Shown here piece by piece: positions 10,838 to 21,204 of a DNA stretch of 64,000 nt. Each line of letters opens with the position of its first letter. Position 1 is the stretch's first letter. Source of the stretch: Adiantum capillus-veneris (lineage: Eukaryota > Streptophyta > Polypodiopsida > Polypodiales > Pteridaceae); contig CM043950.1 of assembly GCA_014529385.2 (NCBI GenBank), forward strand, positions 66,422,935 to 66,486,934, in the 5' to 3' direction. Below the pieces are notes generated by a model, which had not been told where the DNA came from, ran no database searches, and saw nothing but the letters and a program-made list of their open reading frames with translations. Made by a program: the position numbers and the translations under genes.

Positions 10838-13731
10838 AACCTTTGTTTGGATTCATTTACAATCAGCCCACTATGCAAGCAAAAGTTCTCAAGGACAACC
10901 ATAAGTTTTTGTGCATCTTCTAAAGTGTGTGCTAGAAGCACTACATCATCCGCATACAACAAAAGCATGATTACCGCATTGCAAATAGTGACCTCTTCAA
11001 TGCCTTCTTCTTGCATAAAGTCAAGTACCATTTGTTCCAATTGATCGATGCATAGACCAAAGAGAGTTGGTGACAATGGACATCCTTGTTTAACCCCAAT
11101 AGTGCTTACAAAAATTTCTGAAATTTCTCTTCCCATGCGCAATTGACAAATCACCTTCTCATAGATTCGAGAAACCGCAAGCATAAACTCACTTGGCACT
11201 TGGAGTTCTTCCATCCTTCTCCACAAATTGTTACGTGGAATCATATCAAAGGCTTTCTTAAAGTCCACAAAACAACAATACAATCGCTTGCCTTTCAACC
11301 GACTTTCCTCCATGAGAACACGAAGAGTGACAAGATGATCAATGGTGCTATGGCATCGACGAAAACCCGCTTGTCCCTTTGCACGCTTGTCATTCTCTTC
11401 AGCCCAATCACTCAATTTCATCTCCATTATGCACCCAAACAACTTTGCCATAAGAGACCCAATCATTATAGTCCGGTAGTTGCTTACATTCTTTACATCC
11501 CCTCCTTTATGCAAAGGCTTAACCCAATTAGTACTCCAATCGTAAGGCATACCATGTTGAAGTGCAAGGTTGAACATATCACACATCCACTTATGGGTAA
11601 AATCTCCTGTCCATTTGATCATCTCCGGCTTGATACCTTGAAGATCTCCCGCTTTGCGAGTGGCCAACTTTTCAAGCCCACCGCATACATCCTCAATAGT
11701 AAAAAAAGACGGCATACATGGGAGTGAACCATAAAATGGCATTTTTTCAGTATTTTCTTGCTCATATAATTGCCTACAATGTGTGTACATATCCACTAGA
11801 CTCAAGTTACCAAAATTCTCAACCCGCTTGCCTCTCAAGTTTTTCCAAAATCTTCCACATGCATGTGCCTTTTCTTGGACTTGAAATTCTTGTTGCTTTA
11901 CTTCCCATCTTCTTCTCTTCTTTTGAATCAATGCCTTGTATGTATGCAAATGACTTTGATAGTTGTCTTTGTCCATAGTTCCATCAAGCTTTATCAAGGA
12001 CTTTCGAGCATCTTGACATTCTTTATCAAACCACCTTTTGCGTGATCTATCTTTGTTGATACCATGGAGATGCTTTATGGCAAAGCATTCTTTCGCACAA
12101 GAACAAATAGCTTTCTTGAAAGCTTCCCATTTAGTTTCCAATGGTGCATCACATTGAAGCTTTGTCATCCATAATTTTTGCTCAACCATTTCAATGTACA
12201 TTGGTGCCCGTTTGAAATCCATACATAGTGATAACTTCTCTTTCCTTTGGCTGAGATTATCATGCTTAGTTGCTTCTCCACATGAAAGGTCAATACATAA
12301 GGTGCGATGGTCGGATTCCGGGGTCCATTGACCAAACATAAAACTCTTTATGCGATACATGATGGCTTCAGAGAGTAGCATATAGTCAATCACACTATCC
12401 CCATTATGTCTTCTACATGTAAATCCATTGATTCCACTCCACAAAGATACACCATTGGCAATGAGCATACCCGTGCTATTACACATGTGTAAAAGTAACT
12501 TTCCATAGTGATCCGACTCTTTCTCATCCATTGAAGTACGATCATACAAGTGAACTTTCTCCAACTCCCTTGAAATGTATGGCATATCAAATTGTTGAGT
12601 ATCGTGTTGCAATGTTTTTGTGCGAGCATTCATATCCCCAAATACAATAACATCACCTTCACCTTTGAAATAAGCAATGTCCTCTTCCAAATCAGAAAAT
12701 GGTTGATCTCTATCCATGCAAGCATAAAAGGGAGAATCATGATGAGAAATGTAGCAACCGGCTACAAAAATAGGTGCTCTCTTTGGTGTCATAATTTTCA
12801 GCCATACATAACGTTTGTACTTGTCATCTTTCACAATTGATACAAAATCTTCCAATCCTTTCTTAACCATACATGCTAACCCTCCTTGTCCTCTTCGTTG
12901 CTTGAGATTCTTTGACCACATCAATGAATGTACATTGTAATCCTCCAAGCCGTTAATCCTTTGTGTATCATGCTCCCAAGTCATGGTGCATACAATTGGT
13001 CGTTCTCCTGAGCGAGGAGCTCCTTGCTTCCCCACTCTATGTGCTCCATAGACCATAACTCCGGACACGCCAAAGTGGGTTTTGAAGAAATCTTCAATAA
13101 CAATGGCAAGAGAAGGAGGTGTCTCTAACTTCTCTTCGGGAATTCCACGAATAACAATGTTCTTGGAACGTCGCTCCCGTTCCTTCAACTCCTCCACATC
13201 CACATTCTCAACATTCTTTGTTTGAACCATAGCTTGCATGAGTGAGGAATTAGAAACCACATTGCTACCACATACATCAGCCCAAGACTTGTTTGTGCAT
13301 ACATTTTTCATGTCGCATACATCTCGGCTCATAGTGTCAAATTTCTCCTCTTTCAATACATGGTCATGCTCTACTTTGCTCATCCGCTCCTTCAAAGCAT
13401 TCAAGTCCACAAGAGAGCGTTTACATTCCTTGACTTCCTCTTCAAGTTGCATCAAACGTGTTGTTTGCATCTCAAGTGTCCTCTTGAGATTCTCATTCTC
13501 AACCACAAGTACCCTTAGTGTGCCATTCTCCATTGCAAGTGCTCGTAAGTCTTCGCCTTGTTTGTTTACGGTCTCTTGCAATGATACCAAGTACGCCATG
13601 ATCATGGTCTCCGATGTCGTTGGTTGGGTGGTTGTGTTGCTATCTCCACACTTAGGAGATTTTGGATCATTTTCCACAATGGTTGTGGACCTTGTTGAAG
13701 AAGAAGAACCCTTGCGAGCGCCGGAAGACAT
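10828..13731 (-). CDS. Fused LINE ORF1-endonuclease-reverse transcriptase, 967 codons
   Basis: Residues ~45-140 form a likely coiled coil, and ~185-258 an RRM-like ORF1 domain (NIVIRGIPEE, YGAHRVGKQG). Around residue 260 the sequence passes directly into the middle of an AP endonuclease (RRGQGGLACMV, then GDMNAR at 365-370, SVIDYML, ESDHRTL). The endonuclease N terminus with the metal-binding Asn and Glu (compare WNCNG and SETH in the neighbouring LINE) is missing. The reverse transcriptase follows, with QAGFRRCHSTIDH, FVDFKKAFD, KQGCPLSPTLF and LLYADDVVLL. The frame stops shortly after YADD, at 10828. An in-frame deletion across the ORF1/ORF2 boundary is the simplest explanation. The endonuclease should be inactive, and the rest of ORF2 lies in other frames. 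Confidence 0.8.
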   Translation of the reverse strand: MSSGARKGSSSSTRSTTIVENDPKSPKCGDSNTTTQPTTSETMIMAYLVSLQETVNKQGEDLRALAMENGTLRVLVVENENLKRTLEMQTTRLMQLEEEVKECKRSLVDLNALKERMSKVEHDHVLKEEKFDTMSRDVCDMKNVCTNKSWADVCGSNVVSNSSLMQAMVQTKNVENVDVEELKERERRSKNIVIRGIPEEKLETPPSLAIVIEDFFKTHFGVSGVMVYGAHRVGKQGAPRSGERPIVCTMTWEHDTQRINGLEDYNVHSLMWSKNLKQRRGQGGLACMVKKGLEDFVSIVKDDKYKRYVWLKIMTPKRAPIFVAGCYISHHDSPFYACMDRDQPFSDLEEDIAYFKGEGDVIVFGDMNARTKTLQHDTQQFDMPYISRELEKVHLYDRTSMDEKESDHYGKLLLHMCNSTGMLIANGVSLWSGINGFTCRRHNGDSVIDYMLLSEAIMYRIKSFMFGQWTPESDHRTLCIDLSCGEATKHDNLSQRKEKLSLCMDFKRAPMYIEMVEQKLWMTKLQCDAPLETKWEAFKKAICSCAKECFAIKHLHGINKDRSRKRWFDKECQDARKSLIKLDGTMDKDNYQSHLHTYKALIQKKRRRWEVKQQEFQVQEKAHACGRFWKNLRGKRVENFGNLSLVDMYTHCRQLYEQENTEKMPFYGSLPCMPSFFTIEDVCGGLEKLATRKAGDLQGIKPEMIKWTGDFTHKWMCDMFNLALQHGMPYDWSTNWVKPLHKGGDVKNVSNYRTIMIGSLMAKLFGCIMEMKLSDWAEENDKRAKGQAGFRRCHSTIDHLVTLRVLMEESRLKGKRLYCCFVDFKKAFDMIPRNNLWRRMEELQVPSEFMLAVSRIYEKVICQLRMGREISEIFVSTIGVKQGCPLSPTLFGLCIDQLEQMVLDFMQEEGIEEVTICNAVIMLLLYADDVVLLAHTLEDAQKLMVVLENFCLHSGLIVNESKQRLCL

Positions 13732-13958
13732 TGTATGTAAAATAGGAGATGAGAATCAATTTTGTCGAATCTGTTCACTTTGGAAATGCTGCTACAGAAA
13801 CGCCTTCCATAACTCTGAAAATTTCTGTCTTTACATCAATGCGTAGAGGACTTCGTGCTCTTCGATTGAGGCTATAGATCACCCAAATCGGAGTTCGGAT
13901 GAAGAAGTTATGATCAAAAGAGTGGACTGCTGTCTACTAGGTCAAAAAACGGCTGCAC

Positions 13959-13960
<2 letters not shown>

Positions 13961-14007
<47 letters not shown>
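13961..14007. repeat. (AG)n microsatellite on the 5' side of the second LINE
   Basis: About 23 AG units directly beside the 5' end of the LINE. The sequence on its other side, ATTATTTACGCTTCATTG followed by GTCATAGGTAC, weakly resembles the 3' end of a LINE read on the same strand, so this tract may be the (TC)n tail of an older insertion into which the present LINE landed. Confidence 0.9.
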
Positions 14008-14011
<4 letters not shown>

Positions 14012-16640
14012 TTACGCTTCATTGTTGTCATAGGTACAATCGAGACTAGATCAACTTGCAGTGGAAAATTTGTTGGTTAAGTCTCATTGCTTTTAGAGGT
14101 ATAGTCCTGTTGACTTGTATATGTAAGAATGGGATATGAGGCTCTTTTCTTTTTGGGGTTTTTTCTTGTTTTGGTTTTGCACATGTACAGGTAAAATTGT
14201 GCCTATATTGGTCTTTTTTTTCCTTTCAGTAAGCTTTGCTGTTCGAGTGCTACCATTAGTAGGTGACGTCATCAAGGCCAATATGGTAGACTGAATATCA
14301 TAGACCTGGAAATTTTGCTGCGATTGGCTTGCTATTGGACTAAAATTAGTACATTTTTTTCGCTGATGCTCTTTCGTTGAATTTGTACACCCATGGATTC
14401 TGGACTTTGCCTTATGGTCTCACATTAAATTTATGTGCACAAGTGGATGTTATTCTGCACACATGCATGTATTGTTTACATTACACTCACAGCAGTCTTT
14501 TTATTTTCGTAAGGGAGTTTTGCTATTCTAATGCTACCATTAGGAGGTGGTGTTATTATGCGAATTTGGAAGGCAATTTTATAGATGCAAATTATGCTGC
14601 CATTGGCTTGATAGTGGGCTAAATAGTAGAGCATTGTCAACTTTGATCTGATGATTTAAGGGGGTGTGTGTAGCTTGGACTCATATGGTTAAAGCTGGCA
14701 TTTTCCAGTAGACTTACAAAATTTGAGGGTGAAGCGTCTAGTTGTATGTACATTGTTTTAGAAATTCTGCAATCAGATAGATAGTGCTAGTCTACCGATT
14801 AATATGCACTTCTGCTTCTCTCAAAAATCTGTTTTCAACATCACACAGTAACGGTTGTTTTACCACTTAATTTTTATGACCATCTTTATTACATAATGTG
14901 GTTTAGAGTTGCTTACTTTAGATGTCATATCACAAGCTGTCGGAGGCCGATCTTGTAGTTGCTGTTCTTGATTCAATTGTCTCACCACCAAAGGGAATTA
15001 ATACAGACTTTGTGTTTGTGAGTGTCCAAGGCAACTCTAATCTGGAAAGCTCAAAGCTGGTAGTGTTATGTCTCTTTGATCTCATGAATACTTGTGTAGC
15101 TGACCGGATTCCATCTCAACGTGCATTGCTTCCCACATAGAGAGGGTGTTCCCGCTTCTCCTTATCCCCCCATGCTGCTTTGCTCTATTCACCCCATTCT
15201 GCATTCAGAATCTACAGCTGGATTTATTGCTTTCAAAAGTTTCCAATATACCTAGTATGATCAGTCCACTTGTAACCAGACTTTACATAGAAGCGCTTTC
15301 GATTCCCCTTAACTCTCCATGTACTTTTTTGTTCGACCTCGTCGAAATGATCTAAGGTTGAAGTTCACTGTGGTGCAGGGCTAGGTGGACATCTATCTAG
15401 CAGAGTTGGAGAATTGAAAGCTGCGAAGTGGTGGACCGCTGCTATTTTTTACAAGTGGCAACGACCTCTACCACCACCCAGTATCGGGTTTCCTCAAGTG
15501 GACTACTAAAACGAGCCTCTTTCTCCAGAAAATATGCACAGTTCAAGAAACCTAACACTGAATGCCCAATAGTGCTGAGCTGTAGAAATTGTTTAAATCA
15601 TGTCACAGGCCGAGTGGCCGCCTCCAGTGTTGTATGTTGGCACGTCCTTGGATGTCATTTTCCATGTATCCCATAGCCCTGATATTAGGAGATTAGGCTT
15701 CTCATTCTTTTGGTTTCTGTATTGCTGAATAAAAGAGGTCAAAAAGCAGGTACAGATTTTTTTAAAAAAGATGGGTATTTTTAATGAAAAGATAGGAAAT
15801 GGAGCCATTTTAGAGGAACCAAGCAGAAATAGGAGTTTTGGAGGCGATTTTGCATATCTAATCATTTTCAAATTCGGAAATTGCATCAGATTTGTCATGA
15901 AAAGGAGCATTAAAATATTCCAAGATTGGTATTTTTCAGATTTTGTCTTAGTGCTTTAATATATAGAATTCATTTTTTGAGGCTTGAAGGATTAGGAGCT
16001 TCAATAATGGTACACTTCTTAGCAAGGGACAAGAGGATGCATAAGCAAGATTCCAAACATATTCCACATTTTTGTCTCAAAAATTGGGTAATATCGTTTC
16101 CCTATTGGGTGTGTCTCACACTTGGCTCCTCTACCGTATTGAGTCTTGGAGACCCTTCCCCCTTCTGTTCCCTCCCACTCCGTCCCCTTTCTTTTTTCAC
16201 TGCCTTGAAACATCTAGAACTGACTGAGGCTTGCATTGGCATTTCTTCTGACCATTCAATTTGTGGGTCGCTCAAACATTACAAAAAACAATTGGGGTAG
16301 GCCAGTTGTCTGTGGATAGCTTTTGTCTAGCAAGGAATGGATTGGTTGTAGTGAGCTCTGTGCAACAATGGCCACACAAGCTTCCTGCTAAAGAATGGCT
16401 CCCTCCGTAAAAGAAATTAAGTCACGTTGGATTCAGATGACTAGTGATATAAGTGCCAAAAGGAAAGTTATTTTGAGCTGGTGAAAGATGGTTGGCAGGT
16501 GAAAGCTTACCCTCATTAGCTTGGCACCATAGTTTTTTTAGGCAGAGTGTGTTGGAATGACATGTTAAATGCCCATGCTACAAGTTAGGAACATCTCACT
16601 CTCCGTTAAAGCATGTTTGGCCGACATCTGAAAGGTCCCC
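14008..16640. other. AT-rich intergenic DNA, no confident gene
   Basis: The longest frames are short: a 72-codon plus frame at 14922-15140 (EADLVVAVLDSIVSPPKG...), an 82-codon frame at 15428-15676 and a 124-codon frame at 15926-16300. None shows a domain I recognise, codon bias or splice context that would support a gene. No LTR, inverted terminal repeat or RNA gene was found. The first ~60 bases may be the 3' remnant of an older LINE. Confidence 0.4.
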
Positions 16641-16734
16641 TTGCAAGGGTCGTGTAACATAGCCAAGCATGTTTTCCTTAGGCCTAGCAAACCGTTTGAA
16701 ATTACAACTCACACACAGGACTTCGTGAGGTGGA

Positions 16735-16890
16735 GCATTCGAACTCGACAAGGTTGTCCAACCCATTATATAGACTTTGGGGAATTGTCCCTAGGGGCTA
16801 CATGTCCCACGAGCTGTCAAGGGGGTGGGTTTGGACCTAAGACCTTGGACACAAGAGGCTCTTGCTCTATCAATTGAGCTAGCCTTCATT
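16735..16890 (-). mobile_element. tRNA-like sequence, probably a tRNA-derived SINE head
   Basis: On the minus strand TAGCTCAATTGATAGAGC (about 16867-16884) matches the tRNA A box (compare TRGCNNAGY...GG). About 35 bases further, AGGTCCAAACCC matches a worn B box. Downstream the tRNA similarity ends and a body of unrelated sequence follows, with a second GAGTTCGAATGC near 16738-16749. The acceptor stem does not pair convincingly, so a functional tRNA gene is unlikely. A SINE or tRNA pseudogene fits best. Confidence 0.5.
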
Positions 16891-17160
16891 GACTTAATTA
16901 CATCGTTAATGCCTTAAAAGTTTCCAAATTTTATAGAGTAGCTTTAGCTTTTGTTATAGAATGAGGGTAAGCTCTCTCTCTAGCTATCCCAGCTAGATAG
17001 CTAGCTGCTTAGTTCACACCTAGCAGTTCAGGATCCCATATTATTTTATTTTGTCATTTTGTCATTTTGTTACTGACTTTGTATCAGATCCACCACATTG
17101 TAAGTTTCTTGTCTCATAGATCACTTTGGCCTTTTGAAGACGTTAATATAACATTTCAGT

Positions 17161-17163
<3 letters not shown>

Positions 17164-17211
<48 letters not shown>
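17164..17211. repeat. (TC)n microsatellite
   Basis: About 24 TC units preceded by TTTCAGTTCA. No retroelement end is recognisable on either side. Confidence 0.9.
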
Positions 17212-17213
<2 letters not shown>

Positions 17214-17570
17214 TGTATGTGTCTATTTGAGGGCTACTTAAAACTATCGATGGTTATTTTCTCATGAGAAGTAAACTAAGAGCACAGTCCCTAGCTTACA
17301 CCAAAGAGTGGAAAAATGGATAACTACACTAAAATGGTAGATACCCTAAAAGATAAGGAATGTCTTTCTTGGAAAGAAGTTATTTGAAGAGTTGTAGAGC
17401 AAGGAATTGAGTGACAAATACAGCTTGTGGCATTGCTTCAACTTGTGGTATGTTCCAAGATGTATTGACAACATGGCTAGTGCAGTAATAGTTGTGAGTC
17501 TAGAATGCCATTCTTTTGATTTAAAAACAAGGTGAGAAGCCATGAAGGTTTGCTAAAGTTAAGGGGTATC

Positions 17571-17712
17571 GCGAGTAGGTCTTAATGAGTGTTACCAATT
17601 ACATGTCATTTTTATTGTGTTTTAGTATAAAATTGTATTGTCCAAACACACACATAATCACAAAAGCTTTATATGTTATGGCGGCCTACTTAAACAAATT
17701 AAAAGAATCACA
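17571..17712. repeat. Dispersed repeat, copy 1 (~142 bp)
   Basis: Starts GCGAGTAGGTCTTAATGA and ends AAAAGAATCAC. It matches 28526-28669 with roughly 10-15 differences by eye. It includes TTTTATTGTGTTTTAGTATAAAATTG in both places. No terminal inverted repeats were recognised. It may be a fragment of a longer element. Confidence 0.8.
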
Positions 17713-18314
17713 TTGGCATTTTTCATAGGAAAAGATAGGTCTAGTAAACTTTTAAAAAAAATAAAAATAAAAAAAACATCCTTTCACAAATTAAATTATT
17801 GCAATATCACACATAAAGGGATCAAATGCACTTCTTAATGCCTTTAGAGATCTTTGAGGCCTTTTTTAAGACATCAAATAAGCATGCAAGATCGAATTCT
17901 CCTACCCTAGTTGGGTCCACGCTTCTAAGAATTCATTAATTTTTCCATGAGATACCATGGGAATCTTCTAAACCCAAAGCAAAAGGAGGGCTACTAGTGC
18001 CATTACCTCTCTGTGCAAACCCCCTCCCCCTCCGCATCCAGAGGTCGCATCCACTCTTTCTCCTTCGTGCTCAGCTCTGTTGGCTTGACAATTCATGGAA
18101 AAAGTTGAAGGTAGGCTTTGAGGGGGAATTCGTGACTTGCCCATAACCATGGCTTGCCCTTGCTCGTCTGCACATCATTCTTCCCTCGATTTGCAATGGA
18201 AAAACCTTCCCTTTCTCCCCTCCCATTGACGTGAGAGATGTGCCCTCGTTCTCTCTCTCCTTCTCCTCCACATGCCATCTACCATGTTTTTCACCTCAAG
18301 GCCAAATGGAGCAT
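17713..18314. other. No recognisable gene
   Basis: AT-rich stretch, then a CT-rich segment with three short minus-strand frames (17968-18278) in different phases that resemble nothing I know. It ends in AGCAT, the left target-site copy of the Copia element that follows. Confidence 0.4.
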
Positions 18315-18634
18315 TGTAAAGTGTGAGCTTTGTCCTAAGGTGTGAGTCAAGGAGAGGAGAGTGGATTTATCCCACATACTGTCGAGCAAGGCTGTAGAGG
18401 TACTCAAAGCTCATTTCTTAAATCACTAAACAACAACTTCATTTTGCACTACATGCTTGTCTATGGTGAGCTTGTGCTAAGCTAAGTCAATACTCAAGAT
18501 TGTGTTTATGAGTCCAAGCTAATCCTATTTTGGAACCTAATTCACTTGAGTGATAACCTTGCTTACACACATTCACACACTTGCACCATGTTTCTCTTTC
18601 ATGCACCATAGCTAGCACAATCCAATTCCTAACA
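18315..18634 (+). repeat. Left LTR of the Gag-only Copia element
   Basis: 320 bases, TG...CA ends. It contains the 58-base stretch with TTACACACATTCACACACTT that the right copy lacks. Confidence 0.9.
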
Positions 18635-18635
18635 T

Positions 18636-18652
18636 TTGGTATCAGAGCTTTA
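18636..18652 (+). other. Primer binding site, initiator Met tRNA type
   Basis: TTGGTATCAGAGCTTTA, immediately after the left LTR. The TGGTATCAGAGC core is complementary to the 3' end of plant initiator Met tRNA, the usual primer of Copia elements. Confidence 0.9.
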
Positions 18653-19121
18653 GGTTATGCTAGCTAGGTTTGCTATTATGCATTTGCGTGTTTGTACGAT
18701 TAGCATTCCTTAATTATCACTAGCTAGATCCATTAAGTTTTCTCTTCTATTGCTTATCATGCTCAACACTAACTACATTCTATTCTTTTGAGCTCCGTTA
18801 GTGATGGATACGTACTATTGAAGTGCCACTACCACCATTGATGGAATAAGAAAGAACGGATGTGATTAGAGCTTCTTGCATCATTAATTAGGCCACTTAT
18901 TAAACGGGGTTCCACTCAAATAATGCGATTCTTTCGCAAGCAAAATATCCTTTTCTAGCTTCCATTCCCTTTCCTTACTTGTGTGTGCTACAAGCCCTTC
19001 TCGAGACTCGGCTTTCAATTGAGCCGAAGAATGCCAAATTTGAGTTAAAACTCAACGATTAATGTCCCAATTGAGTTTTGCTCAATCTCTGGAATTTTGT
19101 GCAGAACAAAGCCACAGGGGC

Positions 19122-19123
<2 letters not shown>

Positions 19124-19161
<38 letters not shown>
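19124..19161. repeat. (GT)n microsatellite
   Basis: About 19 GT units inside the untranslated leader of the Gag-only Copia element. Confidence 0.9.
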
Positions 19162-19164
<3 letters not shown>

Positions 19165-19204
19165 CTAAGAGAGCATTCAATGCTCATCAACTTTTTCCCA
19201 CACC

Positions 19205-19790
19205 ATCACCCTCCTTGTGAGCCTTGCACGTGGTGGGAACACCCTATTTTTGGGGGCCTTTGACCTTCTTTAAAGGGCGGCCACACTCAAATCCGGCACC
19301 CCTTGGGCGGACCTCAAAGAGGCGCTCAATTGTTTTACATTCGGATTTCGGGTCCAGCCCCGGCCAGCCGTTCGGTCGCAGGGCAGTAAAACCGACCGGC
19401 GCCCTCCCATTGCGTGCACAATCGGCCATAGCCGCTTGCCTACCGCCGTCCGGCCACGGAATTCCCCCGCGCGCTCAACCTGTTTTAACAAAACTTTCGG
19501 GTCCGCCCCTACGGGGCCCCCCTTCCCACGGCACTGGCTTCAAGAGCCTCAAAGCCTTCAATTTTATAAGCTCACCCCCTCACAGGGCGCATTTCCACGG
19601 GCCGGAAAAGCCAGTCACAAGCACACCAAAGCCTTCAAAGCCTCCGAGCACCCCAAGAGGCCCAAAGGTCCCAAGCTCAAGTCACTTTAACCCCTCAAGC
19701 CTCAAAGTTTTTGCAAAGCTTCTACACCGAGATTCAAAGGCGGCCTCAAGCAACTTTTAAAAGGGAGCTCCAAAGACATCCAAAGCCAAC
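19205..19790 (+). other. GC-rich segment inside the Copia leader, possible captured DNA
   Basis: Base composition changes sharply from the AT-rich leader to a C/G-rich block with many CGG, CCG and GGCC steps, ending in repeated CAAAGCCTTCAAAGCCTC-like units. A 178-codon plus frame (19224-19760, Pro/Ser/Arg/Lys-rich) spans it, but it resembles no family and other frames are also open, so coding is doubtful. Since it lies between the primer site and gag it may be host DNA picked up by the element or a structured packaging region. Confidence 0.4.
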
Positions 19791-20024
19791 TTCGAAGGTT
19801 CATTTCAGCCATCAAAGAAGAACTCAAAGGTGTATGTGAAGGGTGACTTCACCTCGAGTGAAGAGGTACTTCACATTGAGAGAAATTTTTATTAAAGTGA
19901 CAGTAAAATTGAAATCTTGCAACCAAGCACAAAATTTTGCAAATAGATTTTTCTATCATCAATTGTGCACCGTGTAAAGAGGCATACACTGGCTAGGAGA
20001 GTCTCCTAAGCTAAGACCCCTCTA

Positions 20025-20957
20025 ATGGCGCAAATGGGGGACAAGGGAATAGAGAAATTCAATGGGGAGGGATTTCACACTTGGCAAACGAAGTTAAGAG
20101 GCTACCTTATGAAAAAATGTTTGTGGTCTGTCATTAGCACTACCCTCAAGCAACAAGCCGAACCCGATGGAGTGTACACTAGGGCATCTACACTCATAGC
20201 AAGTGCACAAAATTTGGCCAAAGACGAACAAGCATTGGGAATTATCATCACTTCTTTGCATGATAACTATGTGCATTTCATAGATGAATGTAAGCATGCA
20301 CATGAAGCCTGGCATGTCCTAGAAAGTAATTTTGGAGCTAGAGCCAAAAGAAGCAAAGTTAATTTTAAAAGACAGCTTTACAAAGTTACTATGCTTCAAG
20401 GGGAGGACATTGCTAGCCTAGTGAACAGGCTTAAGAGCATTGTCACACAACTCACTTACATTCAAGTTGAAGTACCAGAAGATGACAAAGTGGCCATACT
20501 TTTAAGTGCACTTCCACCTTCTTATGACCACTTAGTCACAATTCTTGAAGAAAAAGAACCAGCACCACCATTCCAAGATGTCATCAACTTAGTCCAAGCA
20601 GAAGAAAGAAAGCAAAGAGGTTCACTCACCTCATCAGGAGGAGTTTTTATTGCAACATCTTCAAGGGGAAGATATTCACCATCAACATCAACAAACGGAA
20701 GAAAGTGTTATGAATGTGGAAGAATGAAACACATAGCGAAAGATTGCTACACAAACAAACCTTGCAACAAATGTGGTAGGAAGGGACACCCTCCTTCTCG
20801 ATGCTACTCAACTGGAGGCAGTAGCAGTGGAGAAAACAGCAGCAGTAGAAGCAATAGCAGAAGCAACGAAGGCAAGAGACCTGACAAAGGATCAGCTCAC
20901 ATAGCAGAAGACAAAAAGGACGAAGACGAAGGTAGCGTTTGGGAAGATCCATTTTGA
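20025..20957 (+). CDS. Copia Gag polyprotein, intact, 310 aa
   Basis: The start is an ATG 1.4 kb after the primer site, and the frame is uninterrupted. Residues ~10-200 match the Copia capsid region: FNGEGFHTW near 12-20, ALGIIITSL near 70-78, and LPPSYDHLV at 163-171. Two zinc knuckles of CX2CX4HX4C form follow, CYECGRMKHIAKDC at 228-241 and CNKCGRKGHPPSRC at 247-260. The tail is Ser- and Asn-rich and ends acidic. The protein should form the particle shell and bind element RNA. The stop at 20955-20957 comes where protease would normally follow, so Gag alone remains. Intact knuckles and frame suggest selection or a recent insertion. Confidence 0.92.
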   Translation: MAQMGDKGIEKFNGEGFHTWQTKLRGYLMKKCLWSVISTTLKQQAEPDGVYTRASTLIASAQNLAKDEQALGIIITSLHDNYVHFIDECKHAHEAWHVLESNFGARAKRSKVNFKRQLYKVTMLQGEDIASLVNRLKSIVTQLTYIQVEVPEDDKVAILLSALPPSYDHLVTILEEKEPAPPFQDVINLVQAEERKQRGSLTSSGGVFIATSSRGRYSPSTSTNGRKCYECGRMKHIAKDCYTNKPCNKCGRKGHPPSRCYSTGGSSSGENSSSRSNSRSNEGKRPDKGSAHIAEDKKDEDEGSVWEDPF

Positions 20958-20984
20958 AGATGCAGACTCTCTACTTGTAGGGGA

Positions 20985-21165
20985 GGACTTTTTCCTGTGT
21001 GGATACCAGCTTATCATCCTGTGTGGACATCACCATCCTTTGTGGATCTTTCTTGTGTGGATTTTACCATCCTGTGTGGATATCACCATCCTTTGTGGAC
21101 TTTATTCTCCTGTGTGGATATCACCATCCTGTGTGGATTTTGTTAGCCTGTGTAGATCGTGCACC
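20985..21165 (+). repeat. Degenerate short repeats of the CCTGTGTGGAT / CATCCTTTGTGGA type
   Basis: Seven or eight irregular copies of a 15-20-base unit containing TGTGTGGAT or TTTGTGGA lie between the gag stop and the right LTR, where pol would be in a complete element. Confidence 0.75.
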
Positions 21166-21191
21166 TTCAGTATCTTGTCTTAGTCCAAACC

Positions 21192-21204
21192 TCAAGGGGA
21201 GGAT
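21192..21204 (+). other. Polypurine tract of the Gag-only Copia element
   Basis: AAGGGGAGGA just before the right LTR, the expected primer for second-strand DNA synthesis. Confidence 0.75.

Larger units (their letters stand above)
9673..13960 (-). mobile_element. Second L1-type LINE, bracketed by (AG)n tracts
   Basis: A minus-strand non-LTR retrotransposon of about 4.3 kb. Its 5' region begins beside the (AG)n tract at 13961, and its 3' end abuts the (AG)n tract ending at 9672. The 3' terminal region contains the reverse complement of GACCTATGGGACCA, a short motif also found near the 3' end of the other LINE (GACCTATGAGACCA), so the two families may share a 3' recognition signal. The coding region is one long fused frame plus a shifted C-terminal part. 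No conventional target-site duplication is visible, since the flanks are the microsatellite itself. Confidence 0.85.

Noticed and set aside
19224-19760. 178-codon plus frame in the GC-rich Copia leader
   Set aside because: Pro/Ser/Arg-rich composition follows base composition, other frames are open too, and it lies where an untranslated leader is expected.
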